Positions 19,687 to 28,186 of a stretch of 64,000 nucleotides of DNA are shown one piece after another. The position numbers and the translations under genes were made by a program. The notes beneath the pieces are model-generated. The model did not search any database. It worked only from the letters and a program-made list of their open reading frames with translations, and was not told the origin of the DNA. This DNA is from a bacterium BMS3Bbin14. GTDB lineage: Bacteria > Desulfobacterota > Desulfobulbia > Desulfobulbales > Desulfobulbaceae. The stretch spans positions 214,833 to 278,832 of the forward strand of contig BDTX01000003.1 in the NCBI GenBank assembly GCA_002897615.1. The letters run 5' to 3'. Every line of letters starts with the position of its first letter. Position 1 is the stretch's first letter.

Positions 19687-20290
19687 ACTAATTGTCAAAA
19701 CCCGGACAATTCGTCGTTTTAAAGAAGATGAAGGTCTTGATGAAACCGTTTTACGCGAATTGATCGACCTGGCCCGGCTGGGTGGTTCCGCCCGCAACAG
19801 CCAGCCGCTCAGGTACATGATGGTGACGGACAGACAGCTGGGAGCCCGTATTTTTCCCCATCTCGGCTGGGCCGGCTACCTGGTGGACTGGCCCGGCCCG
19901 GCCGAGGGAGAGCGCCCCCCGGCCTACGTCATCTGTCTGCTGGACCGCCGCTGCTGCCAGGGCCCTGAAAGCGAGGCCCGTATCGACCTGGGGATCGCCA
20001 CCCAGAACCTGCTTCTCGGGGCGGCCGCACGGGATATTTACGGCTGCCGTATCGGTTCATTCGCACCGGATATCAGCGGGTTGCTGCAGATTGACGGCAG
20101 CAGGTACAAGCTGCTCCTGGTTATCGCCCTGGGCCGGGCCGCGGAAGAGGTCGTTCTGGAAGAAGCCGGGCCGGACGGCGACATCCGTTACTGGCGCGAC
20201 CGGCAACAGGTACACCATGTGCCCAAGCGTCCCCTGACCGATATTATCATCGCCCCTGGATCTCCTCCATCGAAAAGAGGCTCTCAATAA
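19676..20290 (+). CDS. Nitroreductase-family flavoprotein
   Basis: A 204-residue FMN-dependent oxidoreductase of the nitroreductase fold. The N-terminal FMN-binding signature TRTIRRFKED and GGSARNSQPLRYM are typical; DLGIATQNLLLGAAARDIYGC matches the conserved helix, and ALGRA comes before the C-terminal arm. The substrate is unknown. The start is 11 bp inside the DUF748 gene, so the two are probably co-transcribed. Confidence 0.87.
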   Translation: MIRELIVKTRTIRRFKEDEGLDETVLRELIDLARLGGSARNSQPLRYMMVTDRQLGARIFPHLGWAGYLVDWPGPAEGERPPAYVICLLDRRCCQGPESEARIDLGIATQNLLLGAAARDIYGCRIGSFAPDISGLLQIDGSRYKLLLVIALGRAAEEVVLEEAGPDGDIRYWRDRQQVHHVPKRPLTDIIIAPGSPPSKRGSQ

Positions 20291-20370
20291 CTGCACTGAT
20301 CTGATTCAGGCGGAGCGTGGGGACGGACGATGACCGGTTTGCCGAAAAAAAATGAGAACGGATATACCCT

Positions 20371-20814
20371 GTGATCAGCATCAGCACCGAAGCTTACACT
20401 TATTTTCTGGAGGGACTCGGTATCCTGTCGGTCCTGACCTTTACCGGCAGCCTGATCGTTGTGCCCTGGCTTATTGCCAGGCTGCCGGCGGATTATTTCA
20501 TCAGGCACCGGTACCGGGTCGAAGAACGGCACCGGCGTCATCCGCTCCTGACCCGGGTTATATTTGTGCTCAGGAATGGAATCGGGACCGTTTTTCTGCT
20601 GGCCGGGGTGGCGATGCTCGTCCTGCCGGGGCAGGGGGTCCTGACTATTCTGCTGGGCATTTCCCTGATGGACTTTCCCGGGAAACACCGGCTGCTGGAG
20701 TTCCTGATGCACCGGCCCCGGGTAATCCGGAGTTTAAACTGGATTCGCCGGCGAGTACGGAAGCCGCCCTTTGTATTTGAACCGGAGAGCGGCTTTCCGC
20801 ATCAGAGTTGCTGA
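20371..20814 (+). CDS. PGPGW-family putative transmembrane protein
   Basis: A 147-residue inner-membrane protein with two long hydrophobic segments (about 10-38 and 68-92) separated by a basic loop (RHRYRVEERHRRHP). The segment LVLPGQGVLTILLGI corresponds to the proline-glycine signature of the PGPGW family. Function is not known. It is convergent with the flavodoxin gene, 11 bp apart. Confidence 0.7.
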   Translation: MISISTEAYTYFLEGLGILSVLTFTGSLIVVPWLIARLPADYFIRHRYRVEERHRRHPLLTRVIFVLRNGIGTVFLLAGVAMLVLPGQGVLTILLGISLMDFPGKHRLLEFLMHRPRVIRSLNWIRRRVRKPPFVFEPESGFPHQSC

Positions 20815-20825
20815 TCCTGATCGGT

Positions 20826-21350
20826 TCAGACAAACATACCTTTTTCCGGCGGCTGCCGTTTTTCAACCAGGCCGGCTTCTGCCAGCGCTTCGGCCAGTTT
20901 ATAGAAATCATCGCTGTTCGGGTGTCCCTTGGCGGCCGGCGCGTCTTTGAGCCAGACCGGCTGCGGGTCCTTGTTGGCGGCATTTTCCAGGGTCTTGGCC
21001 GATACTTCTCCGGGGCAGTCGAAACAGCCGACAATTTGAGCCCCCGCAGCCAGTTCGCGCGCCCGGTTCATGCCGATTGCGGCATAATCGGAGTTGGCGG
21101 CCGAGCCGTGGGTCGCAAAGAGAAAGAGCTTGCCGCCAGCCGCGGCGCACTTTTTCAGGTACTTCTGACTGTCGGGATCAGGCTGGCCCGCCTTGAACCA
21201 GAAGCCGACTGCTACCATGTCATAGCCGGCCGGATCCGGAGCTTTATCAACCGATTTGATCTCTTTGTCTCCGTCAAGCCGGGAAAAAATAAATTCCGCC
21301 AGTTTTTTTGTATTTCCGCTCCGTGATGAGTACACAACAAGCTGTTTCAT
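20826..21350 (-). CDS. Flavodoxin-like protein
   Basis: A 174-residue flavodoxin-fold protein. The FMN phosphate loop is YSSRSGNTKKLAE (residues 7-19); the second loop AVGFWFKAGQPDP and third ATHGSAANSDY are consistent with the flavodoxin domain of multidomain or anaerobic oxidoreductases. It could resemble the BilS flavodoxins that accompany bilirubin reductase, but no partner reductase is next to it. The start has AAAGGAG upstream at good spacing. Confidence 0.8.
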   Translation of the reverse strand: MKQLVVYSSRSGNTKKLAEFIFSRLDGDKEIKSVDKAPDPAGYDMVAVGFWFKAGQPDPDSQKYLKKCAAAGGKLFLFATHGSAANSDYAAIGMNRARELAAGAQIVGCFDCPGEVSAKTLENAANKDPQPVWLKDAPAAKGHPNSDDFYKLAEALAEAGLVEKRQPPEKGMFV

Positions 21351-21652
21351 TAGTTTTCTCCTTTAGTTAAATAACAAAGTGTAATGAAATATGTTTTGAC
21401 AAATTACAATCCGAGGTAGTGTGAGATGTTGCTGCGGGCAACATGCACATCCGGCCGGCAAGGCTGTTTTAACGATGAAAAATGTTTGCGGCAGCCAAAG
21501 CCGGAGATTGACTTCACCATTTATTTTAACTTATGTGTATTATTTTATAGCGTTTCTCCTCGCACCTCAAGGCGTTTTTTGAGGATGACGATGACATTTC
21601 ATCGGTCCGCCGTACCTTTATTCGCGGCGGTAACCTGTTTTTTTGATATTCA

Positions 21653-21868
21653 CCTTGAATCCGTGATTGCTCAAGGTGATGTTTCAGGCAATATATGGAA
21701 TTTATTATATTATTATTAAATAAATGCATTTTCAGGTCTTCACCGCGCCGCCCTCAGGGGTGTTCGAGAACTGCGCCTCTGCTGCGTTGACAACTAGTTG
21801 ATATCACACCAGGATAATCAACATAGTTGCCGTTTTGCATCTGCACCGCTCTCGAACGCTCACGGACC
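21653..21868 (-). mobile_element. MITE-like element, full-length inverted copy with damaged ends
   Basis: On the minus strand this reads like the 219-bp element. The plus-strand left border is CCTTGAATCCGTGA (one inserted T), and the right border TCACGGA is broken by an insertion before GGATTCA. The middle matches the family, including the GTTGAT...ATATCAAC inverted pair. The rest of the gap 21351-21997 shows no convincing gene: a 97-codon ORF (21426-21719) has no family features and runs into this element. Confidence 0.75.
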
Positions 21869-21997
21869 CCGGATTCAATCCTGGTATTTGCATGGCAGCT
21901 GCACTATAATATGAGGCAACAGCGGGTCGTGTCCCCGGCTGCGGGTTTTCGCCGCCGTTCGGAGATTTTTCTTTATCATTTTTTATTATTATATAGA

Positions 21998-22384
21998 GTG
22001 TCCCTGGTAGAGCCGGTGCATATCATACTTTTTTCATTTGGTTTCAAATACGGTCCTCCGGAGGCGGACACGGTTTTTGATGTGCGCTTTCTGCCCAATC
22101 CGTATTGGGTCCCGGAGTTGAAACCGTTTACCGGACTGCATCAACCTGTTGCTCAATATGTTTTGAATAATTCCACAGGTCAAGAGTTTTTAATTTCGGT
22201 GGAATTTTTTCTGGAATTTTTTCTTGGTGTTCATCAGAAGGCCGGCCGGGAAGAAATTCGCCTGGCCGTGGGCTGTACCGGCGGCAGGCATCGTTCCGTA
22301 GCCGTGACAGAGTCTTTGCGGCGGTTTTTAGACGGTCAACCATTTACCGCGGATGTTTTTCACCGTGATATCGACAGGGAGTGA
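21998..22384 (+). CDS. Stand-alone RapZ C-terminal domain protein
   Basis: About 128 residues matching only the C-terminal domain of RapZ (YvcJ): SFGFKYGPPEADTVFDVRFLPNPYW, then GLHQPVAQYV, GCTGGRHRSVAV and FHRDIDRE (each a known block of that domain). The N-terminal P-loop kinase domain of RapZ is absent. In E. coli the C-terminal domain binds small RNAs and senses GlcN6P. The frame is open upstream to 21827 through a mobile repeat, so the start is uncertain: GTG at 21998, GTG at 22016 or ATG at 21911. Confidence 0.8.
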   Translation: MSLVEPVHIILFSFGFKYGPPEADTVFDVRFLPNPYWVPELKPFTGLHQPVAQYVLNNSTGQEFLISVEFFLEFFLGVHQKAGREEIRLAVGCTGGRHRSVAVTESLRRFLDGQPFTADVFHRDIDRE

Positions 22385-22476
22385 TTGCAACCATCCGGGA
22401 AGGGTGGCGGCGTGAAGTTTTAAATCGGCGGCGATGGCCGGTCATCAATATCATGTTCAAACCATGGAGGATTATT

Positions 22477-22788
22477 ATGAATGAGTTGCTCAAGAATGTT
22501 TTATACCTCAGCGCCGGGGCCGTATTTTTGACCAAGGACAAGATTGAGGCGTTAAAAGGCGAACTGATCGGCAAAGGCAAAATGACCCAGGAAGAGGGAA
22601 AGCAATTTGTCGACGAGCTGGTCAAAAAATCAGAAGCCATAAAGGAACAGCTCGAAGAACGAATCCAGCAGGTGGTTGCGGAGCAGCTCAAGAAGATGAA
22701 TGTCGCCACTCACGATGATATCGCCGCCTTGAGTGCCCGGATCGATGAATTGGCGAAGGTCGTTGACAAAGGGCAATCCGAGGAATGA
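22477..22788 (+). CDS. Phasin-like coiled-coil protein
   Basis: A 103-residue, strongly helical, charged protein (LKNVLYLSAGAVFLTKDKIE, then long Lys/Glu-rich helices and a C-terminal heptad-like ARIDELAKVV). It resembles the PhaF/PhaI-type phasin family often annotated as polyhydroxyalkanoate synthesis regulator. The in-frame ATG at 22381 is ignored, because GGAGG at 22466-22470 sits six bases before the ATG at 22477. It lies 23 bp upstream of the UbiB-like kinase, a pairing that suggests a shared transcript. Confidence 0.75.
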   Translation: MNELLKNVLYLSAGAVFLTKDKIEALKGELIGKGKMTQEEGKQFVDELVKKSEAIKEQLEERIQQVVAEQLKKMNVATHDDIAALSARIDELAKVVDKGQSEE

Positions 22789-22811
22789 ACTGACGTTCTG
22801 CCGGGGGAAGC

Positions 22812-24509
22812 ATGTTCAGTATCAGGAAACTTGGCGCCATAGGCCGCACATACCGGCATCTTAACCGGTACCGCCGGATTTTGCGGGTTCTGTTCAAGTA
22901 CGGTTTTGCCGATCTGGTCGAAGGGCTGCATGTTGATCAGTACCTTGAAACCGGTTTGCGGATGATCAACCGGAAGCCGCGCGAACATATCGAAAAAAAA
23001 TCCCGCCCCGAACGGCTGCGGATGGCCATGGAGGAGCTGGGACCGACTTTTATCAAGCTGGGCCAGTTGCTTTCAACCCGTCCTGATTTTGTCGCCCCCG
23101 CCTATCTGAGTGAGCTGGCCAAGCTGCAGGATGATGTCCCGCCTTTCCCGGCAGAGGCGGTGGATGAGATTTTTTTCGCCGAGACCGGTAAAACCCCCGG
23201 CGATCTGTTTCAGAGTTTTGAAGAGCAGCCCCTGGCCGCGGCCTCTATCGGCCAGGTACACCGGGCTATCCTGTTTGACGGGAGCGAGGTCGTGGTCAAG
23301 GTGCAGCGGCCGGACATTGAAGAGGTCATCGCTGTCGATCTGGAGATTCTCGCGCACATTGCCTCGCTGATGGAGCAGTACCTGGAAGAGGTCCAGGGAC
23401 ATCGGCCAACGGTCATTGTCGAAGAGTTTGCCCGCAGTCTGGCCCGGGAGATCGATTATACCGTCGAGTCCTTTAATGTCCAGCGTTTTGCCAGGCAGTT
23501 CGAGGGCAATCCGGCCATCTATGTTCCGGCGATTTACAGTGACCTGTGTACCGAGCGAATCCTGGTTATGGAATATGTCAATGGCGTCAAGGTCTCGCAT
23601 CTTGAGACCCTGCGGCAGCAGGGCGCTGATCTGCGCCTGCTTGCCGAACGGGGCGCCAACCTGATCATGGAGCAGATTTTCGTCCATGGTTTTTTCCATG
23701 CCGATCCCCATCCCGGCAATATCACCATTCTGCCCGACAATGTGGTCTGTTTCCTGGATTTCGGGATGATGGGCCGGCTCGGCCGCAAGGACTGCGAGGA
23801 TTTTTCCGACCTGGTATTTTATATTGTTGACCGTAACGAGCGTAAGGTGACGGAGAGCGTACTCAAACTGACCATTCAGTATGATGAAGTGGATCGTGCC
23901 GCGCTTGGCCGCGATCTCGGAGAACTGTTGGACCGTTATGTCTATCTGCCGCTGAAACAGCTGGAGGCCGGCAAAATTCTTCAGGACCTCCTGCATTTGG
24001 TCTCCCATCATAAACTCTATTTCAAGCCAGACCTGTACCTGATGATGAAGGCGCTGGCCACGGTCGAGGGTGTCGGACTGATGCTGGACCCCGACCTCGA
24101 ATTGCTCCGCCTTGCCGAACCGTTCATGCGAAAGGTCAAGTCAAACCGGATGCGGCCGAGCCGGCTGGCGGAAGAGGCCGGCATTACCGGTTCTGAATAT
24201 CTAAAGTTGATTCGGGGGCTCCCTGAAGAGCTGGGCTCGATTATGAGTCAACTGCGGGGAGGGCGCCTGAAGGTCGAGATTGAGCATAGCGGCCTTGACC
24301 TGCTCCGGTCCGCCCTGGACCAGGTCTCCAATCGTATCGCCTTTGCCATCGTCCTGGCCTCGCTCATTATCGGTTCTTCCCTTATTGTTCTGTCCGGTAT
24401 TCCGCCGAAATGGAACGGGATCCCGGTTATCGGCCTGTTCGGGTTTCTTTTCGCCGGGATCATGGGCTTCTGGCTCCTGATTTCCATTATCAGACATGGC
24501 CGCATGTAA
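22812..24509 (+). CDS. ABC1/UbiB-family atypical kinase
   Basis: A 565-residue membrane-associated protein-kinase-like protein. The KxGQ motif occurs as KLGQLLSTRPD, the Ala-rich loop as AAASIGQVHRA, with a lysine in VVKVQRP, the catalytic-loop HADPHPGN and the DFG-like DFGMMGRL. Two C-terminal membrane segments end the protein (IAFAIVLASLIIGSSLIVL and IPVIGLFGFLFAGIMGFWLL). UbiB-type proteins support quinone biosynthesis or lipid transport by ATPase activity. This host has a menaquinone pathway elsewhere in the window, so a role in quinone handling is plausible but not shown. Confidence 0.92.
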   Translation: MFSIRKLGAIGRTYRHLNRYRRILRVLFKYGFADLVEGLHVDQYLETGLRMINRKPREHIEKKSRPERLRMAMEELGPTFIKLGQLLSTRPDFVAPAYLSELAKLQDDVPPFPAEAVDEIFFAETGKTPGDLFQSFEEQPLAAASIGQVHRAILFDGSEVVVKVQRPDIEEVIAVDLEILAHIASLMEQYLEEVQGHRPTVIVEEFARSLAREIDYTVESFNVQRFARQFEGNPAIYVPAIYSDLCTERILVMEYVNGVKVSHLETLRQQGADLRLLAERGANLIMEQIFVHGFFHADPHPGNITILPDNVVCFLDFGMMGRLGRKDCEDFSDLVFYIVDRNERKVTESVLKLTIQYDEVDRAALGRDLGELLDRYVYLPLKQLEAGKILQDLLHLVSHHKLYFKPDLYLMMKALATVEGVGLMLDPDLELLRLAEPFMRKVKSNRMRPSRLAEEAGITGSEYLKLIRGLPEELGSIMSQLRGGRLKVEIEHSGLDLLRSALDQVSNRIAFAIVLASLIIGSSLIVLSGIPPKWNGIPVIGLFGFLFAGIMGFWLLISIIRHGRM

Positions 24510-24663
24510 TTCCCCGGTCTTCTCCTCTCGACACTCCCTCGCCTTGCAGTATTACCTGCCGTCTCTGCTGATCCGTTGTCTGTCTCTCCCTGAGCCGTTC
24601 CGGGTTGACAGGCAGGAATTCATACATATATTGTGGAAATAACATGATATTTGTTTGATGTTC

Positions 24664-24693
24664 ATGGCCGTTATTGATTAGGCCATTTTTTTT
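24664..24693 (+). terminator. Intrinsic terminator after the ubiB-like gene
   Basis: ATGGCC (24664-24669) and GGCCAT (24681-24686) form a 6-bp stem with an 11-base loop, followed directly by eight T residues. It lies 155 bp past the kinase stop. Confidence 0.6.
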
Positions 24694-24773
24694 GGATCGG
24701 CGGCGCCAGCCGCCCCGCCGGTGGTTTTATCGGGGTCGTCAAAGGAGAGAACGGGAATGGCCAGGGGAAGCCT

Positions 24774-25829
24774 GTGGAAATCGGACCGGCTATGAATGGA
24801 GCAACGGAAGAGATCGACTGCTGCCTGTCGGCCGTTGCCGGCAGCTGCCGCGTCGACATGGACGGCTGGCTGCAGTCGAACACCTTTCATTACAGCCAGT
24901 TCAGTGATCTGCCCGCTCTGATCAGGGAAAAAAACAGACAGGGCTTGACCATCTCGCTCTGTATTCCGACACTGAATGAAGAAAAGACGATCGGCAGGGA
25001 GGTGACACTGTTCAGGTCCGAACTCCAGGACCGCTATCCTCTGCTCGACGAAATCGCCGTGATTGATTCCGGCTCGACCGACCGGACCCTGGCAACGGCC
25101 GCCGCCGCCGGGGCCGATGTCTATCTGGCCGCGGACATTCTCCCGGAAATGGGGTTCAGGCAAGGCAAGGGTGAAAATCTGTGGAAGGCCGTCTACCAGT
25201 TGCGGGGCGATATCATTGTCTATGTCGATGCGGATATCAGGAATATCCGCCGCCGTTTTGCTTACGGCCTGGCGGCTCCCCTTATTTTCAGGCCTGAAAT
25301 CAAGTACGTCAAGGCCTTCTATGACCGGTCGGCCGACCCGGCCGACGGCACCCGCCCCCCGGGCGGGGGACGGGTAACCGAACTCCTTGTCCGGCCGCTT
25401 TTTTCACTCTTTTTTCCGGAACTGACCGCTATGATTCAGCCGTTGTCAGGGGAGTATGCGGTCCGGCGGGAAGTCCTTGAACGTCTTTCTTTCCCTGTCG
25501 GCTACGGTGTTGAAACCTCGCATCTCATTGATGTTTATTCAGAGTATGGCCTGGAGGCCTTTGCCCAGACCGACCTGGTTGAACGGCTGCACCGCCACCA
25601 GGATATCCGGGACCTGGGCAAGATGTCCTTCGGCATCCTGCGAACCTTCCTTGAACGGCTCAAGGCCAGGGGGATCGTCCGCGGTCTGCCTGATCTGACC
25701 GCCTATCTCCGCCAGTTCGAGGTCCGGGGCCAACGCTGCCGTCAGGTCAGCCATGAAATTCCCGCGGATGAACGGCCCCCCATGATTGAAATTGAGGCCT
25801 ACAGGAAGAAAATCAGCCTGACGCGCTGA
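24774..25829 (+). CDS. gpgS: Glucosyl-3-phosphoglycerate synthase (GT81)
   Basis: A 351-residue GT-A fold transferase that moves glucose from a nucleotide donor to 3-phosphoglycerate, the first step to the compatible solute glucosylglycerate or mannosylglucosylglycerate. Landmarks are SLCIPTLNEEKTIG, DSGSTDRT, the metal motif DAD in IVYVDADIRN, LVRPLF, QPLSGEYAVRR and GYGVETSHLID. The start is either GTG 24774 (AGGGGA five bases before) or ATG 24792. A 12-codon ORF (24757-24795) with its own AGGAGA overlaps the 24792 ATG and could couple translation. Confidence 0.9.
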   Translation: MEIGPAMNGATEEIDCCLSAVAGSCRVDMDGWLQSNTFHYSQFSDLPALIREKNRQGLTISLCIPTLNEEKTIGREVTLFRSELQDRYPLLDEIAVIDSGSTDRTLATAAAAGADVYLAADILPEMGFRQGKGENLWKAVYQLRGDIIVYVDADIRNIRRRFAYGLAAPLIFRPEIKYVKAFYDRSADPADGTRPPGGGRVTELLVRPLFSLFFPELTAMIQPLSGEYAVRREVLERLSFPVGYGVETSHLIDVYSEYGLEAFAQTDLVERLHRHQDIRDLGKMSFGILRTFLERLKARGIVRGLPDLTAYLRQFEVRGQRCRQVSHEIPADERPPMIEIEAYRKKISLTR

Positions 25830-25838
25830 TTTTTTTTA
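25811..25838 (+). terminator. Intrinsic terminator overlapping the gpgS stop codon
   Basis: AATCAGC (25811-25817) pairs perfectly with GCTGATT (25825-25831) across a 7-base loop, followed by a T run to about 25838. The gpgS TGA (25827-25829) is inside the stem, so translating ribosomes would melt it. It ends 8 bp before the next start codon. Confidence 0.65.
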
Positions 25839-25845
25839 TTATTCC

Positions 25846-27306
25846 ATGCGGCTGGCCTTCATCCATTATCATCTGCAACCCGGCGGGGTCACCCGGGTTA
25901 TTCAGCATGGGCTGGAGGCCCTCAAGGGACAGGATGCCGAAACGGTTGTCCTGACCGGGGAACCGCCCTGCGGGGACTGGCCGAGTGAGTACCGGGTCAT
26001 TCCCGGTCTTCGCTATGAAGAAGTTCGGCCGCGGATTTCGTCCGTTGAGCTGGCCGCGCAGCTGGAACAGTCGGCCCGGGAAGCGCTTGGCGGGTTGCCT
26101 GATATCTGGCATGTGCATAATCACAGCCTGGGCAAGAACCTGGCCCTGCCGCAAGCGCTTTGCCTGCTGGCGGAAAAAGGCCATCGCCTGCTCCTCCATA
26201 TCCATGATTTTGCCGAGGACGGCCGGCCGGGTAATTATCGCCGGATGCTCGACAGGCTGGCCAACGGCAAGCCGGAAATAATGTCCCGCCTGCTCTATCC
26301 GAGCGGCGGGCATATTCACTATGCGGTCCTCACCGGCCGGGACTTTGGCTTTCTGCACCGGGCCGGGGCCGAACCCGCCCGTCTGCACCGGTTGCCCAAC
26401 CTCGCCAAGCTGGCCGAGGTTTCGGCGCCGGCGCATGGCGACCATGGACATGGTCATGGAAATATCTGGCTCTATCCGACCCGGGCCATTCGGAGAAAGA
26501 ATATCGGCGAGTTCCTGCTCTGGTCGGCCGTGTCGTCCGGGGAGAAACTTTTTGCCACAACCTCCGGCCCTTTGAATCCCAGGGAACGGCCCCGCTACGA
26601 GGCCTGGCAGCGTCTTGCCGCGCAGTTGAAACTGCCGGTTGAATTCGAATTGGCCAACCGGCCCGGCTGCTGCTTCGAGGGTCTGCTCAGGGAAGCGCGA
26701 GTCCTGCTGACGACGAGTATGGCCGAAGGGTTCGGCATGGCTTTCCTGGAACCCTGGCTGGCCGGCCGGTCGGTCTGCGGCAGAGACCTGCCTGAGATCA
26801 CGAAGGAGTTCAGAGAAGAGGGCCTTTGCCTGCCGCATCTCTATGAACGGCTGAACATTCCGGTGCAATGGCTTGGCCGGGAGAGAATTGCCGCCAAGGC
26901 GCGGGCCGGGCTGCGGCGGAGTCTTGCCGCCTATGGCCGGCAGCCGGGCCGGGACGACCCGGACCGGGTCCTTGCCGCCTGGATCATTGCCGACCGTGTT
27001 GATTTCGGCCGGCTCGATGAAGAGCTGCAGGAAATAGTGCTGCGCCGGGTTGTCGAGAGTCCGGCCGAGGCCCGGGCGCTGGGTCCATGCTCCCTGCCCG
27101 ATCCGGCTCGCTGTGCGGAAAAAATTGAGCCGAACCGCCGGATTCTCCGGGAGAAGTACGGCCTGCAGGCCTACGGCAGAAAATTGATGCGGGTATACGG
27201 CAAACTGCTGTCATCCCGGGTCTCCGCCGTCGGCTGTCTCAACGGCGAAATCCTGCTCGATTTCTTCCTGGCCCCGGAACGGCTGACCCTGTTACGGGTG
27301 GACTAG
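25846..27306 (+). CDS. GT4-family glycosyltransferase next to gpgS
   Basis: A 486-residue GT-B fold glycosyltransferase. The N terminus MRLAFIHYHLQPGGVTRVI is the usual acceptor-domain opening. The donor domain has YPTRAIRRKNIGEFL and TTSMAEGFGMAFLEPWLAGR, the E-x7-E-like region of GT4 enzymes. Being immediately downstream of gpgS suggests it extends or remodels glucosylglycerate (for example a mannosyltransferase), which is inference from position. No ribosome site precedes the ATG, only the T run of the terminator, so its expression may depend on readthrough or coupling. Confidence 0.78.
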   Translation: MRLAFIHYHLQPGGVTRVIQHGLEALKGQDAETVVLTGEPPCGDWPSEYRVIPGLRYEEVRPRISSVELAAQLEQSAREALGGLPDIWHVHNHSLGKNLALPQALCLLAEKGHRLLLHIHDFAEDGRPGNYRRMLDRLANGKPEIMSRLLYPSGGHIHYAVLTGRDFGFLHRAGAEPARLHRLPNLAKLAEVSAPAHGDHGHGHGNIWLYPTRAIRRKNIGEFLLWSAVSSGEKLFATTSGPLNPRERPRYEAWQRLAAQLKLPVEFELANRPGCCFEGLLREARVLLTTSMAEGFGMAFLEPWLAGRSVCGRDLPEITKEFREEGLCLPHLYERLNIPVQWLGRERIAAKARAGLRRSLAAYGRQPGRDDPDRVLAAWIIADRVDFGRLDEELQEIVLRRVVESPAEARALGPCSLPDPARCAEKIEPNRRILREKYGLQAYGRKLMRVYGKLLSSRVSAVGCLNGEILLDFFLAPERLTLLRVD

Positions 27307-27382
27307 GCTTGGCCTTTGAGCAGGGACGTTCGGAAATTTTTCGAAAGAGGAAGTCAAGGAAGAGAATCATTCGGTCATGCAT

Positions 27383-27456
27383 TGGCTGGGGGACAGGGAT
27401 TCGAACCCCGATAGGCAGAGTCAGAGTCTGCTGTCTTGCCATTAGACCATCCCCCA
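27383..27456 (-). tRNA. tRNA-Gln (anticodon CUG)
   Basis: On the minus strand the gene folds into a full cloverleaf: acceptor TGGGGGA/TCCCCCA, D arm GTCTAATGGCAAGAC, anticodon stem GCAGA/TCTGC with loop CTCTGAC (anticodon CTG), T loop TTCGAAT, discriminator G and an encoded CCA. Length is 74 bases. Confidence 0.95.
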
Positions 27457-27478
27457 GTCCGGTATTTGAAAGGATAGT

Positions 27479-27507
27479 AAATTAGAAGGATTACCTGAAG
27501 ATGTCAA
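27479..27507 (-). promoter_or_regulatory. Sigma-70 promoter of tRNA-Gln
   Basis: The minus strand reads TTGACA (27502-27507), a 17-base spacer and TAATTT (27479-27484), ending about 23 bp before the tRNA 5' end. Confidence 0.6.
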
Positions 27508-27569
27508 GTGAAAAGGTAACAGTTAGCGGTCGGGAATATGGTTTTTCGTTTGTCCCTGAATCGTTACGG

Positions 27570-27602
27570 AAAAAAACTCGGCCCGGCACCCGGACGCCGG
27601 TT
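27570..27602 (-). terminator. Possible intrinsic terminator after ubiX
   Basis: On the minus strand, directly after the ubiX stop, a GC-rich segment (CCGGC...GCCGG and an overlapping CGGC...GCCG pairing) is followed two bases later by seven T residues (27570-27576). It would end the menaquinone transcript. The exact stem is ambiguous. Confidence 0.45.
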
Positions 27603-28184
27603 TTATTCCGCGCGCTCCGGCCCTTGCCAGCGCTTTAAGCCTGGAATCATGATGCCGATCTGGTCGCACAGGCGACCGGCGAAATGGCCGGCCATGTCCT
27701 TCAAGTCCTCGGGTTGCTGATAAAACGACGGCATGGGAGGGCAAACAACGGCGCCGGCGTCATGCACGGCCAGCATGTTTTTCAGGTGCGTTCGATTGAG
27801 GGGCGTCTCCCGGACCGCAAGAAGCAGGGGCCGCCGTTCCTTCAGGGAGACATCGGCCGCCCGGTGGATGAGATTGCCTGAAAAACCGCCGGCAACCGCG
27901 GCCAGGGTTCCGGCCGTGCAGGGCAGGATAATCATGGCGTCGTAACAACTTGAGCCGCTGGCCATGGGGGCCGTGAAATCATCAATGTCGAACCAGCGGT
28001 CCACTCCGTGCAGTTCGGCCGGGTCGAGATCCTGTTCCAGGCGCAGCACCTGGCGGCCGGCGTTTGAAATAATGGCATGAACCGTGACGTTCTTCTGCCG
28101 CTGCAGGAGCTCGAGCAGGGCCGTCACATACAGCATGCCGGTTGCCCCGGTAACGGCCAGGATGATGCGTTTTGTTGCGGCCAC
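27603..28184 (-). CDS. ubiX: UbiX-family flavin prenyltransferase
   Basis: A 193-residue enzyme that prenylates FMN to make the cofactor of UbiD-type decarboxylases. Typical blocks are AVTGATGMLYVTALLELL at the start, SGSSCYDAMIILPCTAGTLAAVAGG, NLIHRAADVSLKERRPLLLAVRETPL and PPMPSFYQQP (each a known UbiX motif). The start is GTG, two bases after the menG stop. Placed with mqn genes, it most likely supplies prenyl-FMN to the UbiD-like decarboxylase of the futalosine pathway, which is not in the window. Confidence 0.93.
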   Translation of the reverse strand: MAATKRIILAVTGATGMLYVTALLELLQRQKNVTVHAIISNAGRQVLRLEQDLDPAELHGVDRWFDIDDFTAPMASGSSCYDAMIILPCTAGTLAAVAGGFSGNLIHRAADVSLKERRPLLLAVRETPLNRTHLKNMLAVHDAGAVVCPPMPSFYQQPEDLKDMAGHFAGRLCDQIGIMIPGLKRWQGPERAE

Positions 28185-28186
28185 GT

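Noticed and set aside
21426..21719. 97-codon ORF between the flavodoxin and RapZ-C genes
   Set aside because: No ribosome site, no recognisable domain, and its 3' part is the end of a mobile repeat.
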